NCBI GenBank assembly: GCA_009845905.1
Contig: VXYS01000006.1
Coordinates: 16,166 to 80,165, forward strand
Length of the DNA stretch: 64,000 nucleotides
Reading direction: 5' to 3'
Source of the DNA: Gammaproteobacteria bacterium
GTDB lineage: Bacteria; Pseudomonadota; Gammaproteobacteria; Steroidobacterales; Foliamicaceae
The position numbers were made by a program, and so were the translations under genes. Shown here one piece after another: positions 1 to 7,694 of the stretch. How positions within the stretch are numbered: position 1 is the stretch's first letter; the number at the start of each line of letters is the position of its first letter. The notes under the pieces are model-generated. The model did no database searches. It was not told the DNA's origin and was given only the letters and a program-made list of their open reading frames with translations.

Positions 1-137
1 GTGCCGGTGCGCTCGTGCAGGAATACCCGGTCGATGGCGATCAGCGACTGCCCGTCATCGGTCCGCGCCACCTCGTGGGCGGACCAGAGCTTCTCGAACA
101 GCGTGCGCGGCGTGGCGCTCAAGCCGGGCGTCCTCAC
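1..137 (-). CDS. leuC: 3-isopropylmalate dehydratase large subunit, N-terminal fragment
   Basis: Only the first 45 codons are inside the window; the gene continues past base 1. The reverse strand reads [15 protein letters not shown] and then [14 protein letters not shown], which fits the N-terminus of LeuC, the aconitase-family isomerase subunit that binds the iron-sulfur cluster in leucine biosynthesis. The GTG start at 137 overlaps the tesB stop in a GTGA, so the two genes are probably translationally coupled; an in-frame TTG at 122 is an alternative start. The metal-binding cysteines lie outside the window. A related aconitase-family hydratase (for example for a methylated malate) cannot be excluded. 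Confidence 0.75.
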   Translation of the reverse strand, partial: MRTPGLSATPRTLFEKLWSAHEVARTDDGQSLIAIDRVFLHERTG

Positions 138-1021
138 GGACGCCCCCTCCTGCGGATCCGGAACAGGCCTTCCTGGGCCATGGTCGCGACCCGCGTGCCG
201 TTGCGCGCATAGACCGACGCCCTGGCGAAGCCCCGCGCTCCGCCGGCGCGCGGGCTGTGCAGGTCGAACAGCATCCACTCGTCCACCCGCACCGGGCAAT
301 GGAACCACATCGCGTGATCGAGGCTGGCCAGCTGAAAGCCGGTGGGCGGCAGAACGTGCGGGAAGGTTACCGTGCCGATCAGCCCCATGTCGGAGGCGAA
401 GGCCAGAAAAGCCTGGTGCGCCTCGATGTCGTCCGGCAGGCGCGCCGAGGTTCGCATCCACACCATCTGGCGGGGCTCGCGCGCGCCCGTGCCCAGCGTG
501 TGCTCCGGGTCCACCGGCCGGAAATCGAGCGCCTGCGTGAGCCTCAGCAGCTTGAAATAACGGGGCGGCATCCAGTCCGCCTCACCGGCAGTCAGCTCGC
601 GCAGGTCCTTGCATTCCTCGGGCGGCGGCGCGTCGGGCATGGGATCCTGGTGCTCGGGGCCTTGCTGGACGGCCTGGAACGAAGCGGTCATGTTGAAGAT
701 CTGCCGGCCGTGCTGAACGGCCACTACCCGGCGGTTGGAGAAACTGCCGCCGTCGCGCGCGCGCTCCACTTCATAGACGATCGGCGCCTGGAAGTCGCCC
801 TCGCGCAGAAAATAGGCATGCAGCGAGTGCGCGACGCGCCCTTCCACCGTGCGCAGTGCGGCGTACAGCGCCTGCCCCAGCACCTGGCCGCCGAACACCC
901 GGCCGGTGCCGAAATCGCGGCTCTGACCCCGGAACAGGTTCTGCTCCAGCGGCTCCAGTTCGAGCTGATCGATCAGTCCGCGCAATGCATCGGCGGTCAT
1001 TACATCAGCCTCCGTATCCAT
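134..1021 (-). CDS. tesB: acyl-CoA thioesterase II
   Basis: This 295-residue protein has the double hotdog layout and the usual length of TesB, which hydrolyses medium and long-chain acyl-CoA to free fatty acid and CoA in the cytoplasm. Visible family signatures are LFRGQS and [12 protein letters not shown] in the first hotdog, [12 protein letters not shown], and SLDHAMWFH near residue 235, which carries the catalytic Asp, followed by WMLFDLHSP. An in-frame Met eight codons downstream (1000) is an alternative start. Its stop overlaps the leuC start by four bases. No fatty-acid degradation genes are adjacent, so the pairing with leuC gives little hint of the physiological substrate. Confidence 0.9.
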   Translation of the reverse strand: MDTEADVMTADALRGLIDQLELEPLEQNLFRGQSRDFGTGRVFGGQVLGQALYAALRTVEGRVAHSLHAYFLREGDFQAPIVYEVERARDGGSFSNRRVVAVQHGRQIFNMTASFQAVQQGPEHQDPMPDAPPPEECKDLRELTAGEADWMPPRYFKLLRLTQALDFRPVDPEHTLGTGAREPRQMVWMRTSARLPDDIEAHQAFLAFASDMGLIGTVTFPHVLPPTGFQLASLDHAMWFHCPVRVDEWMLFDLHSPRAGGARGFARASVYARNGTRVATMAQEGLFRIRRRGRP

Positions 1022-1048
1022 GGCCGCAAGCGTACCGCATCCGCCGAT

Positions 1049-1330
1049 TCACAGTCCAAGTTCGGCATGCGATCCTATTCGGACGAGCCGGAGCGTGTGC
1101 GCATCCGGCTTCTGATAGATGAGTATCAGATCCGGTCGTAGGTGGCAGTCCCGGAAGTCGGTCCAGGGACCGCTGAGCGCATGGTCATGGTGACGCGGAT
1201 CAAGTGGGGTATCGGCGGCAAGCGCCTGAACAATCTCGGCCAGTCGTTTATCGAGGTCGGCGCGATGCCGGCCGCGGGACTCCCGCTTGTAGTCACACTT
1301 GAATCGACGGGTTCGCTCAATCGCCCTCAT
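1049..1330 (-). CDS. YafQ/RelE-family toxin (mRNA interferase)
   Basis: This 93-residue basic protein matches the YafQ branch of the RelE superfamily, ribosome-dependent endoribonucleases that cut mRNA in the A site. The C-terminal half is diagnostic: HALSGPWTDFRDCHL, then PDLILIYQ, and LVRIGSHAELG with the C-terminal His used by YafQ for catalysis. The ATG at 1330 lies inside the 3' end of the upstream antitoxin gene (14-base overlap), the usual antitoxin-first order of type II modules. The frame appears intact. Activity is inferred from family membership only. Confidence 0.85.
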   Translation of the reverse strand: MRAIERTRRFKCDYKRESRGRHRADLDKRLAEIVQALAADTPLDPRHHDHALSGPWTDFRDCHLRPDLILIYQKPDAHTLRLVRIGSHAELGL

Positions 1331-1577
1331 GCAGGTCGTCGAGAAGACTCCCGACGTCGTCGAACCGCGCGAGATTGCCGGCTCGCGCCTCCTTCATGGC
1401 GGCAATGGTTTCGGCATTGGGAACAAGCGGCGCGAACGGCAGCGCTTTCTCTCGCGCCACCCGCGTCAGCAGCAGCCGAACGGCATCGGAGACCGAGAGT
1501 CCCATGGCGGCCAGCACGGCCGAAGCCTCTTCCTTGATGTCGCTGTTAACGCGCGCTTGAACGAGTTGATTAGCCAT
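1317..1577 (-). CDS. RelB/DinJ-family antitoxin
   Basis: This 86-residue protein has the RelB/DinJ ribbon-helix-helix N-terminus: QARVNSDIKEEASAVL followed by LSVSDAVRLLLTRVA, in which the strand and two helices form a DNA-binding dimer. The charged C-terminal part, from about residue 55, would wrap and neutralise the toxin. It is the first gene of the module and overlaps the toxin by 14 bases. Antitoxins of this family usually repress their own promoter, and a 13-base palindrome sits 31 bases upstream of the start codon (1608-1620). There are no other mobile genes beside it. Confidence 0.85.
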   Translation of the reverse strand: MANQLVQARVNSDIKEEASAVLAAMGLSVSDAVRLLLTRVAREKALPFAPLVPNAETIAAMKEARAGNLARFDDVGSLLDDLHEGD

Positions 1578-1607
1578 ATCGGTTAGCGGAAACGATTCAA
1601 TTGGTGC

Positions 1608-1620
1608 ATGACATTGTCAT
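1608..1620. promoter_or_regulatory. candidate antitoxin operator (13-bp palindrome)
   Basis: ATGACATTGTCAT is a perfect palindrome with 6-base arms around a central T. It lies upstream of the antitoxin start codon, within the region where the module's promoter must be. RelB/DinJ proteins bind short inverted repeats of this size to autoregulate, so an operator role is a reasonable inference. The rest of the 1578-1710 gap shows no other clear signal. Confidence 0.35.
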
Positions 1621-1710
1621 ACAAAAATGCTGGCCGTTCAAGTCGGCAAGGATTATGAACTCCTTGAGAATGCCGTAAGATAGGTCGCTCGCGTTGGGAG
1701 AGGCTCGGGT

Positions 1711-2457
1711 ATGGCCAGACACGGCAGGATGTCCGTAACGCTCGCCAGGATCGGCGTATGGATCTGGGGGGTGGGCGCCGTTGTCGTGGCGGCCAGCATC
1801 GGCGGATACCGGCTCGAGATGCTCACCCTGATACCCGCCTTTATCGGTTACGTGGCCAGCGTTGCGATCATGGCCGTGGCGACGCTTTTCCTGCTGGTGG
1901 GGATGATCGGCGGGCGCGGCCGGATGGGGGGCTGGGCGTTCAACGCCGTCAGCTGGATCGCGCTGGTCCTGTGCGTCGGAATGACCTTGAACAACCTGCT
2001 GTGGCTGCGCCAGGGGCAGGTGTCCCCGCCGATCCACGACATCACGACGGACACGGTTAATCCGCCCGAGTTCGTGGACATCCTGCCGCTGCGCGCCGAC
2101 GCGCCCAATCCGCCGGATTACAGGGGCAGCGAGGACGCCGAACAGCAGCTTGCGGCCTACCCCGAGATCAAACCGCTGGAACTGGACGTGACGCCGGCCG
2201 AGGCGATGGCGCTTGCCGAGAGTGCCGCGCGGGCCATGGAGTGGGAGCTGATCACGGTGGCGCCGGGCGAGGGACGCCTGGAAGCCGTCGCCACGACCGC
2301 CTGGTTCGGGTTCAAGGACGACATCGTGGTGCGCATCGTCGAGACCGGCGACGGTTCGCTGGTGGACGTGCGCTCCAAGTCGCGGCTGGGCCTTTCCGAC
2401 GTCGGGACCAACGCCCGCCGCATCCGGGCGTTCATGGCGCAAATGCAACCGAACTAG
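1711..2457 (+). CDS. DUF1499 domain membrane protein
   Basis: The 248-residue product has three predicted membrane helices in its first 100 residues (around VWIWGVGAVVVAAS, VASVAIMAVATLFLLVG and WIALVLCVGMTLN). These are followed by a soluble DUF1499 domain, recognisable by the DITTD segment, then LRADAPNPPDY, TTAWFGFKDDIVVR and a terminal SDVGTNARRIRAFM. The domain occurs widely in bacteria and plastids but has no established biochemical function. The soluble part probably faces the periplasm. The gene stands alone between the toxin-antitoxin module, which is divergent, and a repeat hairpin directly after its stop codon. Confidence 0.75.
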   Translation: MARHGRMSVTLARIGVWIWGVGAVVVAASIGGYRLEMLTLIPAFIGYVASVAIMAVATLFLLVGMIGGRGRMGGWAFNAVSWIALVLCVGMTLNNLLWLRQGQVSPPIHDITTDTVNPPEFVDILPLRADAPNPPDYRGSEDAEQQLAAYPEIKPLELDVTPAEAMALAESAARAMEWELITVAPGEGRLEAVATTAWFGFKDDIVVRIVETGDGSLVDVRSKSRLGLSDVGTNARRIRAFMAQMQPN

Positions 2458-2486
2458 CCCGCATTTCTCGCCCTTCGTGCTTCCTC

Positions 2487-2585
2487 GCCCTTCGTTCGTC
2501 CCCCTCCTCGCTGGAGACGCCATCCTGGCTCGATTCTCGCTGTCCTGCTTCAACGCTCCCGCGAGGAGGGGGACGAACAAAGGGC
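2487..2585. repeat. family A hairpin repeat, copy 1
   Basis: Two 25-base arms at 2487-2511 and 2561-2585 are inverted copies with a single mismatch, separated by a 49-base core. The core carries the family signature read on the reverse strand: GAGCCAGGATGGCGTCTCC. The copy lies 29 bases after the DUF1499 stop. Its arm sequence is close to that of the copy at 59563, unlike the other family members, whose arms are unique. There is no U-run after the stem, so it is not a textbook intrinsic terminator, but its position after a gene 3' end fits termination or mRNA-end protection. Confidence 0.8.
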
Positions 2586-2622
2586 TTTAGCTGGCGCGTT
2601 CTCGATTGCGCACCAGGCTGAA

Positions 2623-3069
2623 ATGAAAGACAGAGCCGCGTATATCGACTTTATCGAGCGCCGCTATTTCGGCGGCGTTTCGGCGGGCGACCTGGCCGGG
2701 GTGCGGGACTGCTTCGCCGACGATGCCGAGGTACTGATACGCCACGGCGACAACCCCGAACGGCGCTACTCGCCGTCACCGGGGCCCGGGCAGGAGCCGC
2801 TGCCGAGCTTTTTCGAGCACCTGTGCGGAAACTACGACTGCTGGTTCGGCGAGTTCCGGCACACGATCGACGTGGAGGGTCAGCGCGCGGCCAGCCGCTT
2901 TGTCGTGCGCCTGACGCCCAGGCCCGGCGGGCTCTACGCGGACCAACCGGTGCAGAAGCTGCTGAACTCGAACTTCTTCGAGTTCGCGAACGGGCGGATC
3001 ACGTTCATGATGATCAACTACTCGAACGCCGCCGGACCGGACACGCCCACCGGCTATCCGCGGGGTTGA
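2623..3069 (+). CDS. SnoaL-like / NTF2-fold protein of unknown substrate
   Basis: The 148-residue protein begins with a helix (YIDFIERRYFGGVSAGDLAG) and the DCFADDAEVLIRH strand that are typical of the SnoaL-like NTF2 fold. This small cone-shaped fold is used by isomerases, hydratases and ester cyclases. It continues with a region around CWFGEFRHTIDVEG and ends with NSNFFEFANGRITFMMI. Nothing fixes the substrate. The TGA stop overlaps the first base of a family B palindrome, and the downstream MaoC hydratase gene converges on it. A role in secondary or lipid metabolism is possible but not shown. Confidence 0.6.
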   Translation: MKDRAAYIDFIERRYFGGVSAGDLAGVRDCFADDAEVLIRHGDNPERRYSPSPGPGQEPLPSFFEHLCGNYDCWFGEFRHTIDVEGQRAASRFVVRLTPRPGGLYADQPVQKLLNSNFFEFANGRITFMMINYSNAAGPDTPTGYPRG

Positions 3070-3093
3070 GGGCGGGACGCCCTCGCTCCCAGG
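3068..3093. repeat. family B palindromic module, copy 1
   Basis: GAGGGC and GCCCTC arms flank GGGAC (3068-3084), followed by GCTCCCAGG. The reverse complement gives CCTGGGAGCGAGGGCG, the same left boundary as the copy at 25776. It fills the whole gap between two convergent genes and probably serves as their shared 3' structure. Confidence 0.65.
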
Positions 3094-3552
3094 TTAGATC
3101 ATGTAGAGGGCGAGGGTCTCGGCGGTGCAGGCGGGCTTTTTCTGGCCCTCGATCTCGACCCTGTGCCGGCAGGTCATCTGTATGCCGCCGAGGCGGGCCC
3201 GGGCCTGCAGTACCGTGGTGCGCACCCGCACGCGGCTCGGGCACACGACCATGTTCGAAAAGCGCACCTTGTTCAGTCCCCAGTTGATCGCCCGCTTGAG
3301 CGTGGGCATCAGGACGAACTCCTCGGTGGCGCCCGGGATCAGCGACAGCGTGAGGTAGCCGTGGGCGATGGTGGCGCCGGTGTCGAGCTCCTGCGCCGCC
3401 CTCTCGGGATCGACGTGGATCCACTGGTAGTCGTCGGTGGCCTTGGCGAAGCGGTCGATCCGGTCCTGGTCCACCAGGATCCAGTCGGATACGCCCACCT
3501 CGACGCCTTCCAGCGCCCTTGCGTCTTCGATCGATCGGACCTCGTGAGCCAA
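3094..3552 (-). CDS. MaoC-like (R)-specific enoyl-CoA hydratase family protein
   Basis: This 152-residue single hotdog protein matches MaoC dehydratases, which hydrate trans-2-enoyl-CoA or related thioesters. GVSDWILVDQDRIDRFA leads into the hydratase motif: DDYQWIHVDPERA supplies the catalytic Asp/His pair, and GATIAHGYLTLSLIP follows. NKVRFSNMVVCPSRVRVR and the final strand complete the fold. The start codon is TTG at 3552, chosen because family members have about ten residues before GVSDW and no ATG or GTG fits better. It stands alone, convergent with the NTF2-like gene and upstream of the folE stop. Confidence 0.85.
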   Translation of the reverse strand: MAHEVRSIEDARALEGVEVGVSDWILVDQDRIDRFAKATDDYQWIHVDPERAAQELDTGATIAHGYLTLSLIPGATEEFVLMPTLKRAINWGLNKVRFSNMVVCPSRVRVRTTVLQARARLGGIQMTCRHRVEIEGQKKPACTAETLALYMI

Positions 3553-3588
3553 GTGATATCCCGCGGCACCCCGTAGTGCCGCGTATTA

Positions 3589-4179
3589 TCACCGGTCGCG
3601 TCTGATCAAGGCCAGGAACTCGGCGCGCGCCCGCGCGTCGTCGCGGAATACGCCCAGCATCCTGCTGGTGACCGTTCTCACGTTGCGCTTGCCGACGCCG
3701 CGCGTGATCATGCACTCGTGCCCTGCCTCGATGACCACCGCCACGCCGCGTGGCTCCAGCACGGACGTGATGCAGTCGGCGATCTGCGCCGTGAGCTTTT
3801 CCTGCACCTGCAGGCGGCGCGCGTAGGCGTCCACCACCCGCACCAGCTTGCTGATGCCCACCACCTTGTCGCGCGGCAGGTACGCCACGTGGGCGTGGCC
3901 GATGATCGGCGCGATGTGGTGCTCGCAGTGCGAGTCGAAGTCGATATGGGTTAGCGCCACGATCTCGTCGTAGCCGTTCACTTCCCTGAACGTGCGCGAG
4001 AGAAACTCGTACGGGTCCTCGTCGTAGCCGGCGAACCATTCCTCGTAGGCGCGCACGACACGCTTGGGCGTGTCCACCAGGCCCTCGCGCTCGAAGTCGT
4101 CGCCGGCCCAGCTCAACAGAACGCGCACAGCCTCCTCGGCCTCATGGCGTGTCGGCTTCTTACGGTCTTTGTCGCTCAT
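3589..4179 (-). CDS. folE: GTP cyclohydrolase I
   Basis: FolE converts GTP to 7,8-dihydroneopterin triphosphate, the first step of folate synthesis. The 196-residue sequence is full length for the homodecameric T-fold enzyme. The zinc ligands are Cys85 and His88 in SHCEHH and Cys156 in [10 protein letters not shown]. The DFDSHCEHH and [21 protein letters not shown] blocks are family signatures. Its ATG overlaps the mobA stop by four bases, so it is translated as the third gene of moaC-mobA-folE. This couples two GTP-consuming routes, folate and molybdenum cofactor. It is the metal-dependent type IA enzyme, not FolE2. Confidence 0.95.
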   Translation of the reverse strand: MSDKDRKKPTRHEAEEAVRVLLSWAGDDFEREGLVDTPKRVVRAYEEWFAGYDEDPYEFLSRTFREVNGYDEIVALTHIDFDSHCEHHIAPIIGHAHVAYLPRDKVVGISKLVRVVDAYARRLQVQEKLTAQIADCITSVLEPRGVAVVIEAGHECMITRGVGKRNVRTVTSRMLGVFRDDARARAEFLALIRRDR

Positions 4180-4772
4180 AGGGTCGTGGCTCCGCTGCGC
4201 TGGTACTTGCGCAGATCGTCAGGACTATTGATGTTCGTAATGTGCATCGGAATCAGTTTCAGTGGCCGGCTTTCCAGGTAACCGCGCGGCGAGGGGCCGG
4301 TCCCGCGGGCCGTTTCCTTCGCCAAACCCGCAAGGGTAGCGGGTTCGTAGATCGCGCACAATGGCTGCAGCACTCCGGTGGACGGGTCGCAACAGGCGGT
4401 GGCGGCGGCTTTCGGGTCGCGTTCCGCCACCAGGCGCTCAAGTTCCGCGGCGCTGAGAGAAGGCTGATCGCAGGCCAGCGCCAGCCAGGCATGCCCGGGC
4501 GCCGAGGCGTGCGCCGCCTCCAGACCGGCCGCCGGCCCCTGGCCCGGATGGCGGTCCAGAAGGCAGCGGTAGCGCGAGCGCAGCGCGTCGGAGGCCTGGT
4601 CCGGGCGCACCGATACCCATACGTCGTCGAGGACCGATTCCAGCAGGCGGACCGCGCGTTCCAGCAGGCTCACTCCGCCGATCTCGGCGGCGGCCTTGTC
4701 GCTTCCGAAGCGCGTGCTCAGCCCCCCCGCCAGCACCACGCCGGAAATCGGCGCGTCAGCCGGCGCCGTCAT
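4176..4772 (-). CDS. mobA: molybdenum cofactor guanylyltransferase
   Basis: MobA attaches GMP from GTP to molybdopterin to make the bis-MGD precursor. The start chosen is ATG 4772, giving 198 residues beginning just before the nucleotide-binding signature [18 protein letters not shown]; a longer frame upstream has no family support. Other landmarks are [14 protein letters not shown] and the metal-binding Asp in [11 protein letters not shown], and the short C-terminal INSPDDL is typical of MobA. It overlaps moaC by 17 bases and folE by four. The xdhC gene 7 kb away is consistent with the cell using molybdoenzymes. Confidence 0.9.
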   Translation of the reverse strand: MTAPADAPISGVVLAGGLSTRFGSDKAAAEIGGVSLLERAVRLLESVLDDVWVSVRPDQASDALRSRYRCLLDRHPGQGPAAGLEAAHASAPGHAWLALACDQPSLSAAELERLVAERDPKAAATACCDPSTGVLQPLCAIYEPATLAGLAKETARGTGPSPRGYLESRPLKLIPMHITNINSPDDLRKYQRSGATTL

Positions 4773-5232
4773 CGCGGTAGTCGCTCTTGCCGCCGGTTTT
4801 CCTGACCAGCCGCGCCGCCCTGATCTCGATGCCATGGGATACCGACTTCAGCATGTCGTAGACGGTCAGCGCGGCGACCGTGGCCCCGGTGAGCGCCTCC
4901 ATTTCGGCGCCGGTCTTGCCGGTGACCTTCACCGCGCACTCGATCTCGATCTCGTTGCCGTTGAGCTCCAGTCCGATCCGGCAGCCCTCGAGCTTGAGCG
5001 GATGGCAGAAGGGGATCAGCTCGTGGGTGCGCTTGGCCGCCTGGGTGCCGGCAATGATCGCGGTCTGGAACACCGGCCCCTTGTGGGTGTTGATTTCGCC
5101 GTTTTCGGCCTGTCCGGCTGCCTCGGCGGGCAGCACGACGACCGCGCGGGCCGTGGCCGTGCGCTCGGTCACGGCCTTGTCGGCCACGTCCACCATGCCG
5201 GGGCGGCGCTTCGAATCCATGTGCGTGAGCAT
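4756..5232 (-). CDS. moaC: cyclic pyranopterin monophosphate synthase
   Basis: MoaC acts after the radical enzyme MoaA to form cyclic pyranopterin monophosphate in molybdenum cofactor synthesis. From ATG 5232 the protein has 158 residues, the normal length. MLTHMDSKRRPGMVDV is the expected N-terminus. The active-site blocks PFCHPLKLEGC, VTGKTGAEMEALTG and VYDMLKSVSHG are all present, as is the catalytic Lys of VRKTGGKS. A start at 5220 is also possible. It leads the moaC-mobA-folE operon; moaA is not in the window. The region upstream is shared with the left end of the TnpB element. Confidence 0.93.
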   Translation of the reverse strand: MLTHMDSKRRPGMVDVADKAVTERTATARAVVVLPAEAAGQAENGEINTHKGPVFQTAIIAGTQAAKRTHELIPFCHPLKLEGCRIGLELNGNEIEIECAVKVTGKTGAEMEALTGATVAALTVYDMLKSVSHGIEIRAARLVRKTGGKSDYRDDGAG

Positions 5233-5274
5233 CAAATGGGAATTATAGGCGGGCCGGTGTGCTTTGGTTGAGAA

Positions 5275-5307
5275 TATCACTCTTTTTTCAAGAAAAACAA
5301 AGTGATA
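5275..5307. repeat. imperfect hairpin at the probable left end of the TnpB element
   Basis: TATCACT (5275-5281) and AGTGATA (5301-5307) pair, with a partly complementary T-rich and A-rich interior. This AT-rich patch stands out from GC-rich neighbours and lies just upstream of tnpB. IS200/IS605 elements carry subterminal hairpins recognised by the TnpA transposase, so this may be the left-end hairpin. It could also be a regulatory site of moaC, which diverges from here. Exact element ends cannot be fixed from one copy. Confidence 0.35.
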
Positions 5308-5324
5308 ATTGATAAAATATCCGT

Positions 5325-6578
5325 GTGCACCGCAACATCACGTATCGTCTAATCCCAGGAACTCGGGCCAAGGCTCAGAAGCTCAGTCAGATTGCCGGCG
5401 CTTGCCGGTGGGTGTGGAACTACTTCTTGGGCGAGAACAAGCGGCGGTATCGCGAACATGTTGAGACCGAACGTTTCTGCGAGGACACCTTGCTGGGACT
5501 GATGTTCGAGCAGCCCGCGAAGCCACCGCTGACGTTCTTCGAACTGGGCAAGCAATTCACGATATTGCGCTCACAAACCGGGTGGCTGCAAGAGCTTCCC
5601 TTTACGGTCGTGCGCTATACGCTGAAACGTCAGGCCGACGCATGGCAAAGGGCATTTGCCGGCGGCGGATTTCCAAAGTTCAAGGCTCGGGACGGAAACG
5701 ACAGCTTCACGCTCCCTCAGGATGTCAGGATACGCGGCGGCAAGTTGTGGATTCCCAGGGTCGGCTGGCTAGTTCTGCGCCGCCGAGGAGGAAACCCTTA
5801 TGGGGGCTGTAAGCCTGTTCAGGCGGTTGTAAAGCGTGTATTGGGCCGCTGGTACTGCACGGTTTGCTATGCGGTTCCCCACTCAACGCAAGCGCACAAC
5901 GGTATCGTGGTGGGCGTCGACCGCAACTGTGGTCACGTTGCGGTAAGCGACGGACGCATTTTTGCGCATCCGGACATTCAACGGTTGGAAGCGCGCAAGC
6001 GACGCTACGAGCGCATGATGTGCCGGCGGGAAAAGGGATCGAAGCGACGAGCCGTAGCCCGCTATAGGCTGGCGAAAACGCATAGAAAAATCGCCACGAT
6101 AAGAGCGAATTGGCAGCATCACGTGAGCTGCGAGTTGGCGGACACCGCCGGCACGGTTGTAGTGGAAGCACTGCGCACGAAGAACATGACCCTGTCGGCG
6201 AAGGGAACGGCGGATAAACCGGGAGTGGGTGTGGCGAGGAAAGCGGCGCTCAACCGTGCGATATTGGCCACCGGCTGGGCGGGGCTGCACGCGAAGCTGT
6301 CCTATAAGGCGGCCGAAGTGATTGAGGTGGCTCCGGCTTATACCAGCCAGCGCTGCAACGCTTGCGGGCATACGGAGGCGGCCAACCGCCGCTCGCAGAG
6401 CGAGTTTCATTGCGTGGTCTGCGGCCACGCGGGCAACGCGGACATCAACGCCGCATTGAATGTACTGGCCTTGGGGACTGAGGCAGCTGGGCGGCGAGGA
6501 GCGTTCTCGTTGGAGACTCCGAAGAACCGCCAAGAAACATATCCGCAGGGGTTGGCATATGCCGGCTTGGGTATGTGA
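5325..6578 (+). CDS. tnpB: IS200/IS605-family TnpB, RNA-guided nuclease-like protein
   Basis: TnpB proteins are compact RuvC nucleases guided by an RNA from the element's right end; they favour retention of the transposon. This 417-residue copy appears intact. It has a basic N-terminal domain beginning ITYRLIPGTRAKAQKL. The RuvC acidic residues are Asp199 (GVDRN), Glu281 (VVVEAL) and Asp373 (NADINAALN), and the zinc ribbon is CNACGH (344-349) with CVVCGH (363-368). The start is GTG 5325. No tnpA is present, so this is a solo element of the IS1341 type, mobile only with a TnpA in trans. It sits between moaC and pdhA without breaking either gene. Confidence 0.93.
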   Translation: MHRNITYRLIPGTRAKAQKLSQIAGACRWVWNYFLGENKRRYREHVETERFCEDTLLGLMFEQPAKPPLTFFELGKQFTILRSQTGWLQELPFTVVRYTLKRQADAWQRAFAGGGFPKFKARDGNDSFTLPQDVRIRGGKLWIPRVGWLVLRRRGGNPYGGCKPVQAVVKRVLGRWYCTVCYAVPHSTQAHNGIVVGVDRNCGHVAVSDGRIFAHPDIQRLEARKRRYERMMCRREKGSKRRAVARYRLAKTHRKIATIRANWQHHVSCELADTAGTVVVEALRTKNMTLSAKGTADKPGVGVARKAALNRAILATGWAGLHAKLSYKAAEVIEVAPAYTSQRCNACGHTEAANRRSQSEFHCVVCGHAGNADINAALNVLALGTEAAGRRGAFSLETPKNRQETYPQGLAYAGLGM

Positions 6579-6584
6579 GTCCCT

Positions 6585-6590
6585 TATACT
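6585..6590 (+). promoter_or_regulatory. candidate -10 box upstream of pdhA
   Basis: TATACT lies 24 bases before the pdhA ATG and seven bases after the tnpB stop. No convincing -35 hexamer sits 16-18 bases upstream. It is the only AT-rich hexamer in the 36-base gap, so it is the best guess for the promoter of the long pdh operon. If real, part of that promoter may have been supplied by the transposable element. Confidence 0.25.
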
Positions 6591-6614
6591 TTCCCCCCCG
6601 AATCGAGTAGTCAG

Positions 6615-7694
6615 ATGCCGGTAGTAGCGAAGTTTGAAATTACGTATACGCAGTTCTTAGACGAGCACGGTAAAGCGCAGCAAGAATTGCCCGAATTTGC
6701 CGCAGACGCGGACGAAATGGCGCGCATGTATCGCTTTATGCACCTGACCCGGGTGTTCGACCAGCGCTGCATAAACCTGCAGCGCACCGGCCAGGTCAAC
6801 ACCATCGCCTCCAGCCACGGCCACGAGGCCGCCCAGATCGGCCTGGCCGCCGCCATGCGGCCCGAGGACGTGCTCGCCCCTTCGTATCGCGAGCACGGCG
6901 CCGTGCTCTGGCGGGGCGTGCGCATGAGCCAGCTGCTGGCCGTGTGGGGTGGTGACGAACGCGGCCACGACTGGGACGGCGCCCGCCAAGATTTTCCGTA
7001 CTGCGTGCCGATCGCCACGCAGTGCCTGCACGCCGCCGGCGCGGCGCTGGCCCTGAAGATGCGCGGCCAGGAGGCCTGCGCGGTGGCGCTGTGCGGCGAC
7101 GGCGCCACTTCCGAAGGCGCGTTTTACGAGGCCCTGAACGCCGCCGGCGCGATGAATCTGCCGGTGATCTTCTGGGTCACAAACAACCGCTACGCCATCT
7201 CCATGAACGTGCAAGACCAGACCGGCGCCGAGACGCTGGCGCAGAAGGCGATCGCCGTGGGCATTCACGGCGAGCAGGTGGACGGCAACGACCTGATCGC
7301 TGTGCGCAACGCCGCCGAGATCGCCACGCAGCGGGCGCGCTCCGGTGGCGGCGCCTCGCTGGTCGAGGCCTTGAGCTACCGGCTGGGCGACCACACGACG
7401 GCCGACGACGCCACACGCTACCGCCCGGACGAGGAGGTGGAGCAGGCTGCGAGACGCGCTCCGCTTCACCGGATGAAACGTTTCATGCAGGAGCGGTTCG
7501 GCTGGACCGACGAGCAGGAAGCATCGCTGATCGAGGAGCTGGAAGCCGAGGTGGAGAAGGAGGTCGAGGCCTACCTGGCGACGCCCCCACCGAGGATCGA
7601 GGACATCTTCGACCACCAGTTCGCCAACATGCCGGCCGCGCTTGAGGCCCAGCGGGAAATCGCCCGCAAGTACCCGGTCCCGGACCACGGCTGA
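6615..7694 (+). CDS. pdhA: pyruvate (2-oxo acid) dehydrogenase E1 component, alpha subunit
   Basis: The alpha subunit of the heterotetrameric E1 binds thiamine diphosphate and decarboxylates the 2-oxo acid. The 359-residue sequence shows the E1-alpha N-terminus (VAKFEITYTQFLD), the LTRVFDQRCINLQRTGQ block and SYREHG. The thiamine diphosphate motif runs from GDGATSEGAFYEAL to NNRYAIS. The phosphorylation-loop region YRLGDHTTADDATRYR is also present. The overall pattern resembles pyruvate dehydrogenases of Gram-positive and Xanthomonas type, but branched-chain 2-oxo acids cannot be excluded. It is the first gene of a six-gene operon; its TGA overlaps the pdhB ATG by one base. Confidence 0.92.
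   Translation: MPVVAKFEITYTQFLDEHGKAQQELPEFAADADEMARMYRFMHLTRVFDQRCINLQRTGQVNTIASSHGHEAAQIGLAAAMRPEDVLAPSYREHGAVLWRGVRMSQLLAVWGGDERGHDWDGARQDFPYCVPIATQCLHAAGAALALKMRGQEACAVALCGDGATSEGAFYEALNAAGAMNLPVIFWVTNNRYAISMNVQDQTGAETLAQKAIAVGIHGEQVDGNDLIAVRNAAEIATQRARSGGGASLVEALSYRLGDHTTADDATRYRPDEEVEQAARRAPLHRMKRFMQERFGWTDEQEASLIEELEAEVEKEVEAYLATPPPRIEDIFDHQFANMPAALEAQREIARKYPVPDHG

Noticed and set aside
2487..2585. Family A hairpins as textbook Rho-independent terminators.
   Set aside because: The stems are long enough, but none is followed by a U-run and the 50-75 base loops are far larger than normal. A 3'-end role remains possible, so they are listed as repeats.
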